A stretch of DNA of 9,481 bases from assembly GCA_021798415.1 (NCBI GenBank), contig JAJZGO010000054.1, positions 1 to 9,481 of the forward strand, in the 5' to 3' direction. The notes beneath the pieces are model-generated. The model did no database searches. It was not told the DNA's origin and saw only the letters and a list, made by a program, of their open reading frames with translations. A program made the position numbers and the translations under genes. This document shows, in pieces, positions 1-6,322 of this stretch; the first letter of the stretch is position 1, and the number at the start of each line of letters is the position of its first letter. This stretch comes from Thermoplasmata archaeon (GTDB lineage Archaea; Thermoplasmatota; Thermoplasmata; Lutacidiplasmatales; UBA184).

Positions 1-15
1 GCCGCCGGGGATCAT
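1..15 (-). CDS. Probable archaeal nascent polypeptide-associated complex (NAC) protein, first 5 codons only
   Basis: Reading leftward, an ATG at 15 opens the sequence MIPGG and then leaves the window. MIPGG (often followed by MNP and a Met/Lys-rich helix) is how I remember archaeal NAC proteins beginning. These are single-chain homologues of eukaryotic alpha-NAC that bind nascent chains at the ribosome exit. A GAGGAA motif about 6 bases before the ATG is a reasonable Shine-Dalgarno sequence. The start lies 23 bases after the stop of the CBS-HPF gene, so the two are probably co-transcribed. Five residues are very little evidence. The existence of a gene here is likely; its identity is a recognition-based guess that also fits the ribosome-related neighbour. 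Confidence 0.45.
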
Positions 16-38
16 CGTCGTTCCTCTACCGTGAGCAC

Positions 39-1295
39 TCACTCGGGTTCTTCGTCCGCGTCCCGGTCGGTCGCGACGCGGATCTTGCGCTCGAGGTCGG
101 GGTCGCTCGCGGTCGTTCCCTCTTCGGAGCGGCCGGGCGAGCGGGCGCGTTGGGGTCGGCGGACCTCGCGGACGCGCCGCGTCTGGCCGGCGAGCTCCTC
201 GAGGAGCGTCGCGACCCCCGCGAGGAGGTTCCACCCGGTGTGCGACGCGTAGAAGATCCCGCGGTCGGTGTGCAGGCGCGCCTCGACCGTCAGGTCGTTC
301 GTCCGGTGCGTCGCGTGCGGCGCGAAGTGGAGGGTGAGCAACGTCGGCTGGAGGTATCGGGCGACCCGCTTGAGCCCCCGCGCGACGACATCGTCGATCT
401 CGGCGAGCAGCGCCGGGTCGCCCGAGCCGCGCAGGCCGGTGATCTCGACGTAGACGTCCTCGACGCCTCCGTGCGCCGCCTTCGGACGGGTCCGTCCGAC
501 CACGAGGCCGAGCAGGTCGGACTGTCCGAGGACCCGCGTCGGGCGGCCGTTCTCGACGACGAAGAGGCTCGACACCTTCTCCGCGGTCATCCGGCGCGCG
601 GCCTCGACGGCCGGCATCCCCGCCGGAACGGTGATCGGCGGGGCGCGCATGATCGACCCCACCTTGACCTCGAGCGCCGACCGCTGGGCCCGCGCGTCCC
701 GCTTGCCGCCGACGAGCGGCTTCCAGAGGACCTCCCCGAGGTCCGCGATCCCGACGGCCCCGACCAGGCGGCCCTTGCGGTCGACGACCGGGAGCGGGTG
801 CTCCTCGAGGAGACGCACCTGCGCGATCAGACGCCGGACGAGTTCGTCCTCGCGGATCACGGCGTTCGCCGGGCCGGCGATCGCCTCGACCGTGGGGACC
901 GACGGGCCGACCAGCTGGACGAGGTCGGGCATCGCCCGCACGAGGTCGCTCCGGCTCACGATCCCGAGGAGCTCGCCGCGGCCCCCGACGACCGGCGCGC
1001 CGCGCAGGCCGGTCGCGAGCAACTGTTCGGCGAGTTCGGGGAACGGCGTGCCCGCGGTGAAGAACGGCGGCAGGATCAGGAGGTGCTCGACCTTGGTCGC
1101 GAGCGAACGGCTCGCCCGGCGGGCGATCGACTCGAACGTGATCATCCCGATGAGCCGGGACTTGCGCAGGACGGGAATCTCGTGGAACCCGCGCGAGCGC
1201 ATCAACCCGAGAGCCTGCGAGATCGGCGCCTCGGGGGGGAGCGTCACGGGGCGCTGGGTCATGAGGTCGCCCGCGGTGGGCCAAGCACTCGGCAT
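39..1295 (-). CDS. Four-CBS-domain protein with C-terminal HPF/RaiA-like ribosome hibernation domain
   Basis: This is a 418-residue soluble protein. Four CBS motifs can be read: about 8-64, 66-124, 134-192 and 212-268. The second carries the clearest nucleotide-contact signature, GIVSRSD (111-117), and the fourth has GQSD (257-260). CBS tandems usually sense adenine nucleotides. Residues about 280-380 form a different domain: a VYVEITG strand, a helix ending LKRVARYL, a strand TLLTLHF, then LTVEARLHTDRGIFYAS and a helix TLLEELAGQTRRVRE. That order and spacing match the HPF/RaiA (S30AE) fold, which binds the small ribosomal subunit and shuts down translation. The last ~38 residues are a charged, probably disordered tail. 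The inferred role is nucleotide-controlled ribosome hibernation. The ATG at 1295 lacks a Shine-Dalgarno sequence but has an A/T box 28 bases upstream; Met12 is an alternative start. It lies 54 bases after the acetyltransferase gene. The CBS domains are certain and the HPF domain very likely. Confidence 0.9.
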   Translation of the reverse strand: MPSAWPTAGDLMTQRPVTLPPEAPISQALGLMRSRGFHEIPVLRKSRLIGMITFESIARRASRSLATKVEHLLILPPFFTAGTPFPELAEQLLATGLRGAPVVGGRGELLGIVSRSDLVRAMPDLVQLVGPSVPTVEAIAGPANAVIREDELVRRLIAQVRLLEEHPLPVVDRKGRLVGAVGIADLGEVLWKPLVGGKRDARAQRSALEVKVGSIMRAPPITVPAGMPAVEAARRMTAEKVSSLFVVENGRPTRVLGQSDLLGLVVGRTRPKAAHGGVEDVYVEITGLRGSGDPALLAEIDDVVARGLKRVARYLQPTLLTLHFAPHATHRTNDLTVEARLHTDRGIFYASHTGWNLLAGVATLLEELAGQTRRVREVRRPQRARSPGRSEEGTTASDPDLERKIRVATDRDADEEPE

Positions 1296-1319
1296 GGGGC
1301 GGGCACCCGAGCGGGAGGT

Positions 1320-1327
1320 CTTATCGA
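1320..1327 (-). promoter_or_regulatory. TATA-like box before the CBS-HPF gene
   Basis: On the minus strand this reads TCGATAAG, an A/T-rich island in very GC-rich surroundings. Its centre is about 28 bases before the ATG at 1295. An archaeal TATA box places transcription start about 25 bases downstream, so the transcript would begin at or next to the ATG and be leaderless. This fits the absence of a Shine-Dalgarno sequence there. It would give the CBS-HPF and NAC genes their own promoter inside the cluster. It is judged only by composition and spacing. Confidence 0.35.
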
Positions 1328-1349
1328 CTGCGGGTCGCGCGGGACGACC

Positions 1350-1856
1350 TCAGGGGAGCCCGCGGGCCATCTGGTAGCCGTTCTCCCCGTCGGAGTAGTA
1401 CGCCCGCAACAGGTCCACGACGCCGAAGCGGTAGCGGGTGTAGAACCGGATCGCGGTGGCGTTCGAGACCCGGACCTCGAGGGTCACCCGCCGGAACCGG
1501 CGATCGCGGCACCGATCGAGGAACGTCGACATGAGGAGGGCGCCGATCCCTTCCGTCCGGTGGTGCCGCTCGACCGCGAACATGAGGATCCGCGCTTCCC
1601 CGTCGACCTGGCTGACGCCGAGCAGGAAGGCGACCGGGACGTCGTGCGGGTCGGCGGCGACGAGGAACCCGTCGGGCCAGTCGACGCTCAGCGAAAGGTA
1701 GAGGGAAGGGTCGTAGTGCTCCTGCAGGGCTTCCGCGACGATCCCGGCGACGAACGGGACGTCGGACGGCCGGAACCCCCGCAAGGACACCGGGGAACGA
1801 ACGTCGGGAGGAGCCGAGGCGGTCGGGCGAGGGGCCGTGTCAGCGATACATCTCAC
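1350..1856 (-). CDS. GNAT-family N-acetyltransferase, RimI/Ard1-like
   Basis: This 168-residue protein has one GNAT domain from about residue 23 to the end. The acetyl-CoA pyrophosphate loop is RTEGIG (100-105), matching R/Q-x-x-G-x-G/A. It is followed by a strand LEVRVSN and helix AIRFYTRYRFGVV (about 126-147). The segment YYSDGENGYQM (153-163) is typical of RimI and Ard1 enzymes, which acetylate protein N-termini, so that is the most likely role; the substrate cannot be read. The first 22 residues look non-domain. The longest start is a GTG at 1856 that overlaps the end of the PAC2 gene by 17 bases. A second GTG at 1790 (before SLRGF) would start exactly at the domain and is a serious alternative. 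Either start is consistent with translation coupled to the PAC2 gene. Confidence 0.85.
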   Translation of the reverse strand: MRCIADTAPRPTASAPPDVRSPVSLRGFRPSDVPFVAGIVAEALQEHYDPSLYLSLSVDWPDGFLVAADPHDVPVAFLLGVSQVDGEARILMFAVERHHRTEGIGALLMSTFLDRCRDRRFRRVTLEVRVSNATAIRFYTRYRFGVVDLLRAYYSDGENGYQMARGLP

Positions 1857-2616
1857 CCGGCCCTTCGGGTTCGGACGCTCGCATGTTCGACATCGACTCC
1901 CGGGTCTGCTGGAGCGTCCGGCGGACCTCGAACTCGATCTCGCGGGCTTTGTCGCGCAGCGGCTTCGTGTCGAGCACGAGGAGCGGAACGAGCGGGTTGA
2001 TCGTCTCGATCACCTTCGCCGCCGCGCGCGCGTCCGGGTAGTCCTTGTGCGCCTGCGCCACCAGACAGAGGACCGGCAACGACCGGCCGATCGCGCCCAG
2101 AAGGAGGCCGCCCGCGAGGCCGGTGACGACCCCGTTCGCGGCGTCGAACCGGTACTTCTCGAGCAGCGACGCCGCGGCGCGGTTCGCCATCGCGACCACG
2201 CGCGCGTCGCCCCGGGTCTCGCTCTCGATCGGCTGTCCTTCGACCGCGACGACCAGCTGGACCCCCTTCGCCTGCGCCCAGTCGAGGAGGGCCCGGCCGA
2301 TAGAGTTCAGGAGGTGGACGGGGGGCTGGATGTCCGCCATCACGACCAAGAGCTGGTCGCAGGAACGGTCGACACCGCAGACGAGCTTGCTCGCGTAGAA
2401 CCGGACCGGGGCGCTCACGACGCCCTCCTCCATGATGACGGTCGGGGGGAACTCCTCGCTGATCATGTAGGCGATCTGGCTCATGTCGAGCGAGTGGACG
2501 AGGTAGGACGCCGCGACCGACCCGACGAGCCCGTGCGTCGGGAACCCGACCACCATCATCGCTCCCTCGAGCGGCTCGTCGCGGGTGTCGACGATCCGAA
2601 CCTCTCCGGGCTCCAT
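1840..2616 (-). CDS. PAC2-family proteasome assembly chaperone (PbaA/PbaB-like) with HbYX tail
   Basis: This 258-residue soluble protein is of the PAC2 family, whose archaeal members PbaA and PbaB act with the 20S proteasome. The family hallmark GFPTHGLVGSVAASYLV occupies residues 24-40. The second conserved block has TGLAGGLLLGAIGRSLP (165-181), then the HKDYPDARAA segment (190-199), and a helix rich in Arg and Glu follows (about 218-245). The chain ends Met-Tyr-Arg, which fits the hydrophobic-Tyr-X (HbYX) motif used by proteasome partners to dock into alpha-ring pockets. The frame stays open 94 codons further upstream, but I start at the ATG at 2616. GGGAGGGG precedes it at about 5 bases, a TATA-like element lies at 2653-2663, and the PAC2 fold begins right after. 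It heads the minus-strand cluster, and its stop region overlaps the acetyltransferase start. Confidence 0.9.
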   Translation of the reverse strand: MEPGEVRIVDTRDEPLEGAMMVVGFPTHGLVGSVAASYLVHSLDMSQIAYMISEEFPPTVIMEEGVVSAPVRFYASKLVCGVDRSCDQLLVVMADIQPPVHLLNSIGRALLDWAQAKGVQLVVAVEGQPIESETRGDARVVAMANRAAASLLEKYRFDAANGVVTGLAGGLLLGAIGRSLPVLCLVAQAHKDYPDARAAAKVIETINPLVPLLVLDTKPLRDKAREIEFEVRRTLQQTRESMSNMRASEPEGPGEMYR

Positions 2617-2621
2617 GGCTC

Positions 2622-2640
2622 CCCTCCCCGTGCGGGAGGG
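2622..2640 (-). promoter_or_regulatory. 7-bp inverted repeat covering the PAC2 gene ribosome binding site
   Basis: On the minus strand, CCCTCCC (2640-2634), a 5-base loop and GGGAGGG (2628-2622) form a perfect stem. The downstream arm is also the Shine-Dalgarno sequence, five bases before the ATG at 2616. If the whole element is transcribed it would hide the ribosome binding site. However, the TATA-like element at 2653-2663 predicts a transcript start near 2632, which would leave most of the upstream arm out of the RNA. Confidence 0.4.
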
Positions 2641-2650
2641 TTCAGTTCGG

Positions 2651-2665
2651 GGGGATTTATTCCCC
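2651..2665 (-). promoter_or_regulatory. TATA-like element with flanking dyad before the PAC2 gene
   Basis: The sequence GGGGA-TTTAT-TCCCC has 5-bp perfect arms around an A/T core. On the minus strand the core reads AATAAATC, the best TATA-box candidate in the window. It lies about 37-47 bases before the ATG, predicting a short leader that includes the Shine-Dalgarno sequence. The symmetrical G/C arms could be a repressor site overlapping the TATA box or may be chance in this GC-rich DNA. Confidence 0.45.
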
Positions 2666-2830
2666 TTTGTACCGGCGGGAGCCCGCGGCCCGGAGGTCGG
2701 TCCCGCTTCGGGACCCGCGGGGGGCGGCCCGAGACGGCGTACGTAAGCAACGATTAAGACGCGCCGGGCCTTTCTCTCGGCGATACCGGTCGCACCACTT
2801 GGCGCCGAACGACCAGAGAGGGAACGTCCG

Positions 2831-3910
2831 ATGAAGCGCCAGATGGTGGACATGCTCGCGGAGCTCATCAAGATCCCGAGCGACCCGTTCTCCGACAAGC
2901 AAGAGGTGCTCGACTACGTCCAGTCGTTCACCGACCAGATCCACATGCGCAACACGCTCTTCGGCGACTCGCAGTCGCCGGCGCTGCTCGCCGAGTTCGG
3001 GCAGGGCGGGGTCGTGCTGTCGGGCCATCTCGACACCCCGCCGGTCGGCGACTACTGGAGCTTCTCGCAGAGCCAGCTCGCTTCCGGGCGGATGTACGGG
3101 CGCGGGGCGGCCGACATGAAAGGCACCGCGATCGCGATGCTCGAGGCCGCGCAGGACCTGGTCGCGCGGAAGATCCCGGTCGTGCTCGCCTTCACGACCG
3201 ACGAGGAGACGTCGATGCAGGGCGCGATCGCGCTCTCGAAGACGCTGCCGCTGCGGCGGGCCAAGGCGATCGTCGTCGGCGAGCCGACCGGTCTCCGGGT
3301 CGCGTACGCCGAGAAGGGCGTGCTCGACCTCGCGATCGAGACCCGGGGGAAGGCCGCGCACGGCGCGATGCCGCACCTCGGCGAGAACGCGATCGGGAAG
3401 ATGATGCGGATCCTCCGCGGCCTCGAGTCGTTCAAGGGGCGGATCGCTCACCCCGAGCTCGGGAGCGTCACGCTCAACATCGGGACGTTCAACGGAGGCA
3501 CCCGGATCAACGTCGTCCCGAGCCGGGCGACCGCCGAGGTCGACATCCGCTTCCCGCCGCCGTACGCCTCCGAGCAGCTCTACCACGAGATCGAGGAGCA
3601 CCTGCGCCGGATCAAGACCCCGTTCACCCTCCGGCGGATCCTCACGATGCCGGCCGTGCAGATCGACCCGAACTCCGAGCACGTGAAGCTCCTGCGAGAG
3701 GTCGCCCAGGCCGAAACGACCGTGCTCGTCCACGCCTCCGAGGCGGTCCACTACACCCAGGTGAACCCGCGCGTCGTGATCTTCGGCGCCGGCGAAGAGG
3801 AGCTGTCGCACCAGGCGAACGAGTACGTGAAGATCGAGTCGGTCGCCCGAGCGACGGAAGTCTACAAGAAGTACGCTCAGCGCCTCGCCGTCGGCCGCCC
3901 CTCGGGGTGA
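2831..3910 (+). CDS. M20-family metallopeptidase/deacylase (ArgE/DapE/LysK-like)
   Basis: This 359-residue cytoplasmic enzyme belongs to the zinc-dependent M20 family, which removes acyl groups from amino acids or splits dipeptides. The binuclear metal site is complete: His66 in GHLDT with Asp68, Asp95 in AADMKGT, Glu125-Glu126 in TDEETS (general base and ligand), Glu151 in GEPTG and His327 in SHQANEYV. The lid/dimerisation domain lies at about residues 165-275 and includes the conserved AAHGAMPHLGENAI block (His177). Length is normal for the family. The ATG has a Shine-Dalgarno sequence GAGAGGGA upstream and its own divergent promoter region. The substrate cannot be assigned: N-acetylornithine, N-acetyl-lysine, succinyl-diaminopimelate and peptides are all possible, and no biosynthetic partner gene is adjacent. 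It starts opposite the proteasome chaperone gene, which would fit peptide turnover, but that is only inference. Confidence 0.9.
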   Translation: MKRQMVDMLAELIKIPSDPFSDKQEVLDYVQSFTDQIHMRNTLFGDSQSPALLAEFGQGGVVLSGHLDTPPVGDYWSFSQSQLASGRMYGRGAADMKGTAIAMLEAAQDLVARKIPVVLAFTTDEETSMQGAIALSKTLPLRRAKAIVVGEPTGLRVAYAEKGVLDLAIETRGKAAHGAMPHLGENAIGKMMRILRGLESFKGRIAHPELGSVTLNIGTFNGGTRINVVPSRATAEVDIRFPPPYASEQLYHEIEEHLRRIKTPFTLRRILTMPAVQIDPNSEHVKLLREVAQAETTVLVHASEAVHYTQVNPRVVIFGAGEEELSHQANEYVKIESVARATEVYKKYAQRLAVGRPSG

Positions 3911-3962
3911 CGGACCGTCCCGGCCGTCGGCGGGCGACTCCCGGCCCCCTCCCCGCGCCATC

Positions 3963-3970
3963 AAGTAAGC
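3963..3970 (+). promoter_or_regulatory. Possible promoter box before the first glycosyltransferase
   Basis: AAGTAAGC forms an A-rich island in the 79-base gap after the M20 gene. It is centred about 23 bases before the GTG start at 3990, which has no Shine-Dalgarno sequence. It could serve as a weak TATA box for a leaderless transcript of the two glycosyltransferases. The match to a TATA consensus is poor. Confidence 0.25.
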
Positions 3971-3989
3971 GAAAGGGTACATCGGCGCC

Positions 3990-5168
3990 GTGAAGGTCGC
4001 CCAGCTCACCACCCGCTATCCGCCCGGACCGGGCGGAGTCGAGCGCCACGTGGCCGAGCTCGCGCCGCGGCTCGCGGCGCTCGGGCACCGCGTGGACGTC
4101 TACACGAGCGACCTCTACCGCGAATTCCCGATGGAGCGGCTTTCCCCGACCGTACCGCGCGAGGAGACGACGCCGTTCGGCGGCGTCCACCGCCTGAAGG
4201 TCTGGTCGCTGCCGGGCGAGCTCCATTACCCGTTCTTCCGCGGCCTCGGGGCGGCCCTCGCCCGGGACCGTCCGGATGTCGTCCACGCGCACACCTACGG
4301 CACCCACCAGGTCGCGGTCGCCCGACGTCTTCACCGCCGCCATCGGACCCCCTTCGTCCTCACCGCGCACTTCCACCCGATCTGGTCGATCGAGGGGGGG
4401 TGGCTCCGCCACCGGCTGCGCGGATTCTACGACCACCAGGTCGCCGGCCGCGTCGTCCGCGAGGCCGCGGCGGTCGTCGTGCAGACCCGCGAGGAGGAGC
4501 GGCTCGTACGGTCGCTCGGGCTTCCGCTCCCCCCGGTGGTCGTCGTGCCGCCCGGCTACGCGCCCCCCTCGAGCGTGGCCCCTCCGGTGTCGTTCGCCCG
4601 GCATTTCGGCGTCGACGGGCCGTTCGTGCTGTTCGTCGGCCGGCTCGCCTCGAACAAGGGTCTCCTGGACCTCGCCGACGCGTTCGCGTCGCTCGCCCGG
4701 GACGACGCGGGAGCGACCCTCGTCATCGTCGGTGCGGACGGCGGGCAGCGCGCCCCTCTCGAGGCACGGGCGCGCTCGCTCGGGATCGAGGGCCGGGTGC
4801 GGCTCCTCGGTCACGTCGACGATCCCGCGCTGGTCTCGGCGGGCTTCCGCGAGGCCCGCCTCGTTGTGCTGCCGAGCGAGTACGAGGCGTTCGGGCTCGT
4901 GCTGCTCGAGTCGCTCGCGCAGGGCACGCCGGTCGTCGCCTCCCGGGTCGGCGGGATCCCCGAGGTCGTGGAGGACGGACGGTCCGGCCTCCTCGTGCCG
5001 CCCCGCTCGCCCGCCGAGCTCGGCCGAGCGATCGCCCGCCTCTGGGGGGACCCGGATCTCGCCCGTCGGCTCGGGACGTACGGGCGGGAGGAGGTCGTCC
5101 CGCGCTACTCCTGGGACGCCCTCGCCCGGCGGCTCGACGCTCTCTACTCCGAGGTCACGTCCCGGTGA
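3990..5168 (+). CDS. GT4-family glycosyltransferase (first of tandem pair)
   Basis: This 392-residue enzyme has a GT-B fold and belongs to the retaining GT4 family. It transfers a sugar from a nucleotide-sugar donor, at the cytoplasmic face of the membrane or in the cytosol. The N-terminal Rossmann domain starts with RYPPGPGGVERHV (9-21) and includes HAHTYGTHQ (99-107) and HFHP (127-130). The C-terminal donor domain includes LFVGRLASNKG (214-224; Arg218 and Lys223 are the expected phosphate contacts). It also has the E-x7-E motif EAFGLVLLE (Glu299, Glu307), followed by the VGGIPEVVEDG segment (320-330). No signal peptide or transmembrane segment is visible. The start is a GTG without a Shine-Dalgarno sequence, chosen because MKVAQLTTRYPPG is a typical family N-terminus. 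The stop overlaps the start of the second glycosyltransferase, so translation is probably coupled. Donor and acceptor are unknown. Confidence 0.92.
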   Translation: MKVAQLTTRYPPGPGGVERHVAELAPRLAALGHRVDVYTSDLYREFPMERLSPTVPREETTPFGGVHRLKVWSLPGELHYPFFRGLGAALARDRPDVVHAHTYGTHQVAVARRLHRRHRTPFVLTAHFHPIWSIEGGWLRHRLRGFYDHQVAGRVVREAAAVVVQTREEERLVRSLGLPLPPVVVVPPGYAPPSSVAPPVSFARHFGVDGPFVLFVGRLASNKGLLDLADAFASLARDDAGATLVIVGADGGQRAPLEARARSLGIEGRVRLLGHVDDPALVSAGFREARLVVLPSEYEAFGLVLLESLAQGTPVVASRVGGIPEVVEDGRSGLLVPPRSPAELGRAIARLWGDPDLARRLGTYGREEVVPRYSWDALARRLDALYSEVTSR

Positions 5169-6322
5169 AGATCGTCCACGTCGCGCTGCGGTTCGATGCG
5201 CCGGGGGGCGTCGAGACGACCGTCCACGAGGTGACCCGCCGCCTGCGCGCTGCCGGCGAGGACGTCGAGGTCTACGCGAGCGACCTCTACGACGAGCCCC
5301 GGTGGGAGCGGCGGACGAACTACGCGGCCGAGGTCGACGGGGTTCCGGTGAAGAGGTTCGCGGTCGAGAAGCGACTCGTCCCCGGCCTCACGATGCCGCT
5401 CATGGTCGGCCTCGTCGATGCGCTCGCCGAGAGCGGGGCCGACGTCATCCACGCCCATTCGCACCGCTACGGCCACGTCCTCGAGGCGGCGGCGGTGGCC
5501 GCCCGCCGGGGGATCCCGCTCGTCGTCTCGCCCCACTACCACCCGGCCGACCGTCGGGAACCTCCCGTCAAGCGCGCCCTCCTGAGGCTCCAGGACGTCG
5601 GATTCGGCATGACGGCGTACCGCGTCGCACGGGCGATCGTCGCCCAGACCGAGCTCGAAGGTCGGCTCCTTCGCGAGTTCGCGCCCTCCGATCGGCTGCG
5701 CGTGATCCCGCCCGGGATCGACCTCGCGGCGTGGGACGCGCCCGCACTCGACCGCACGGACGGGCTCGGCCTCCCGGACGACTACTACCTGTTCGTCGGA
5801 CGAATCGCCTCCAACAAGGGCCTTCCGAACCTCATCGACGCCCTGGCCCGGCTCCCTCGCGAAGCCCGCCGGCCCCTCCTCCTCATGGGCCGGGACTGGG
5901 GCGAGGGGAGCGCCCTCGCCGCGCGGGCGAACGCCCGGGGCGTCGGAGAGCTCGTCCGGTTCCTGGGCCACGTCGACTCCCCCCACCAGTACCGGGGGGT
6001 CGTCCGGCGCGCCACCGCCCTCGTGCTCCCGTCCGAGTGGGAAGCGTTCGGGCTCGTACTCCTCGAGGCGATGGCCGCCGGCGTTCCGGTGGTCGCGACG
6101 GCGGTCGGAGGGGTTCCCGACGTGCTCGACCAGGGTCGTGCGGGGCGCCTCGTGCCGTACGGCGACGTCGACGCCCTCGCGGCCGCGCTCGCGGAGACGG
6201 TCGGAGACCTCGAGGCGACCCGCCGGAGGGTCTCGGCGGCCACGGCGCGGGCGCGCGAGTACGACTGGTCGGTCAGCGTCGCGCGCCACCGCGCGCTCTA
6301 TCGCGAGCTGGCCCGGCGCTGA
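5165..6322 (+). CDS. GT4-family glycosyltransferase (second of tandem pair)
   Basis: This 385-residue GT-B enzyme is a paralogue of the gene before it. Shared landmarks, in order, are APGGVE (12-17), the segment VYASDLYDEP (36-45), a HAHSHRYGH motif (97-105), VGRIASNKG (211-219; Arg213, Lys218), LGHVDS (267-272), and the E-x7-E motif EAFGLVLLE (Glu293, Glu301). The reading frame extends far upstream inside the first gene. The real start is the GTG at 5165, which gives the standard N-terminus VKIVHVALRFDAPGG and overlaps the preceding TGA as GTGA. The N-terminal acceptor halves of the two proteins differ more than the donor halves, suggesting similar donors with different acceptors or linkages. 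The 3' end overlaps the opposing small ORF by 25 bases. The glycan is unknown. Confidence 0.92.
   Translation: MKIVHVALRFDAPGGVETTVHEVTRRLRAAGEDVEVYASDLYDEPRWERRTNYAAEVDGVPVKRFAVEKRLVPGLTMPLMVGLVDALAESGADVIHAHSHRYGHVLEAAAVAARRGIPLVVSPHYHPADRREPPVKRALLRLQDVGFGMTAYRVARAIVAQTELEGRLLREFAPSDRLRVIPPGIDLAAWDAPALDRTDGLGLPDDYYLFVGRIASNKGLPNLIDALARLPREARRPLLLMGRDWGEGSALAARANARGVGELVRFLGHVDSPHQYRGVVRRATALVLPSEWEAFGLVLLEAMAAGVPVVATAVGGVPDVLDQGRAGRLVPYGDVDALAAALAETVGDLEATRRRVSAATARAREYDWSVSVARHRALYRELARR

Larger units (their letters stand above)
2617..2830. promoter_or_regulatory. Divergent intergenic promoter region
   Basis: These 214 bases separate the PAC2 gene (minus) from the M20 gene (plus) and contain no convincing gene. 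The left part holds a Shine-Dalgarno sequence, a 7-bp hairpin and a TATA-like element for the PAC2 gene. The right part holds CGATTAAG (2751-2758) as a possible TATA box and GAGAGGGA (2816-2823) as a Shine-Dalgarno sequence about 7 bases before the M20 ATG at 2831. The implied M20 leader is about 50 bases. Confidence 0.55.

Noticed and set aside
150..2000. A 616-codon plus-strand open frame opposite the CBS and acetyltransferase genes
   Set aside because: It is rich in Arg, Asp, Glu and Pro with no domain or motif and lies antisense to clear genes. Long open antisense frames are expected at this GC content.
2617..2898. N-terminal extension of the PAC2 protein by 94 codons
   Set aside because: It has no PAC2 similarity, runs into the divergent M20 coding region and would place the Shine-Dalgarno sequence and TATA-like element inside the gene.
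3911..3989. Possible terminator between the M20 and first glycosyltransferase genes
   Set aside because: No stable stem followed by a T-run is present; nothing beyond the weak A-rich box can be supported.
2657..4012. A 451-codon minus-strand frame opposite the M20 gene
   Set aside because: Repetitive Asp/Arg/Leu/Val composition is typical of the reverse complement of a GC-rich gene; the M20 protein with its full metal site is the real gene.
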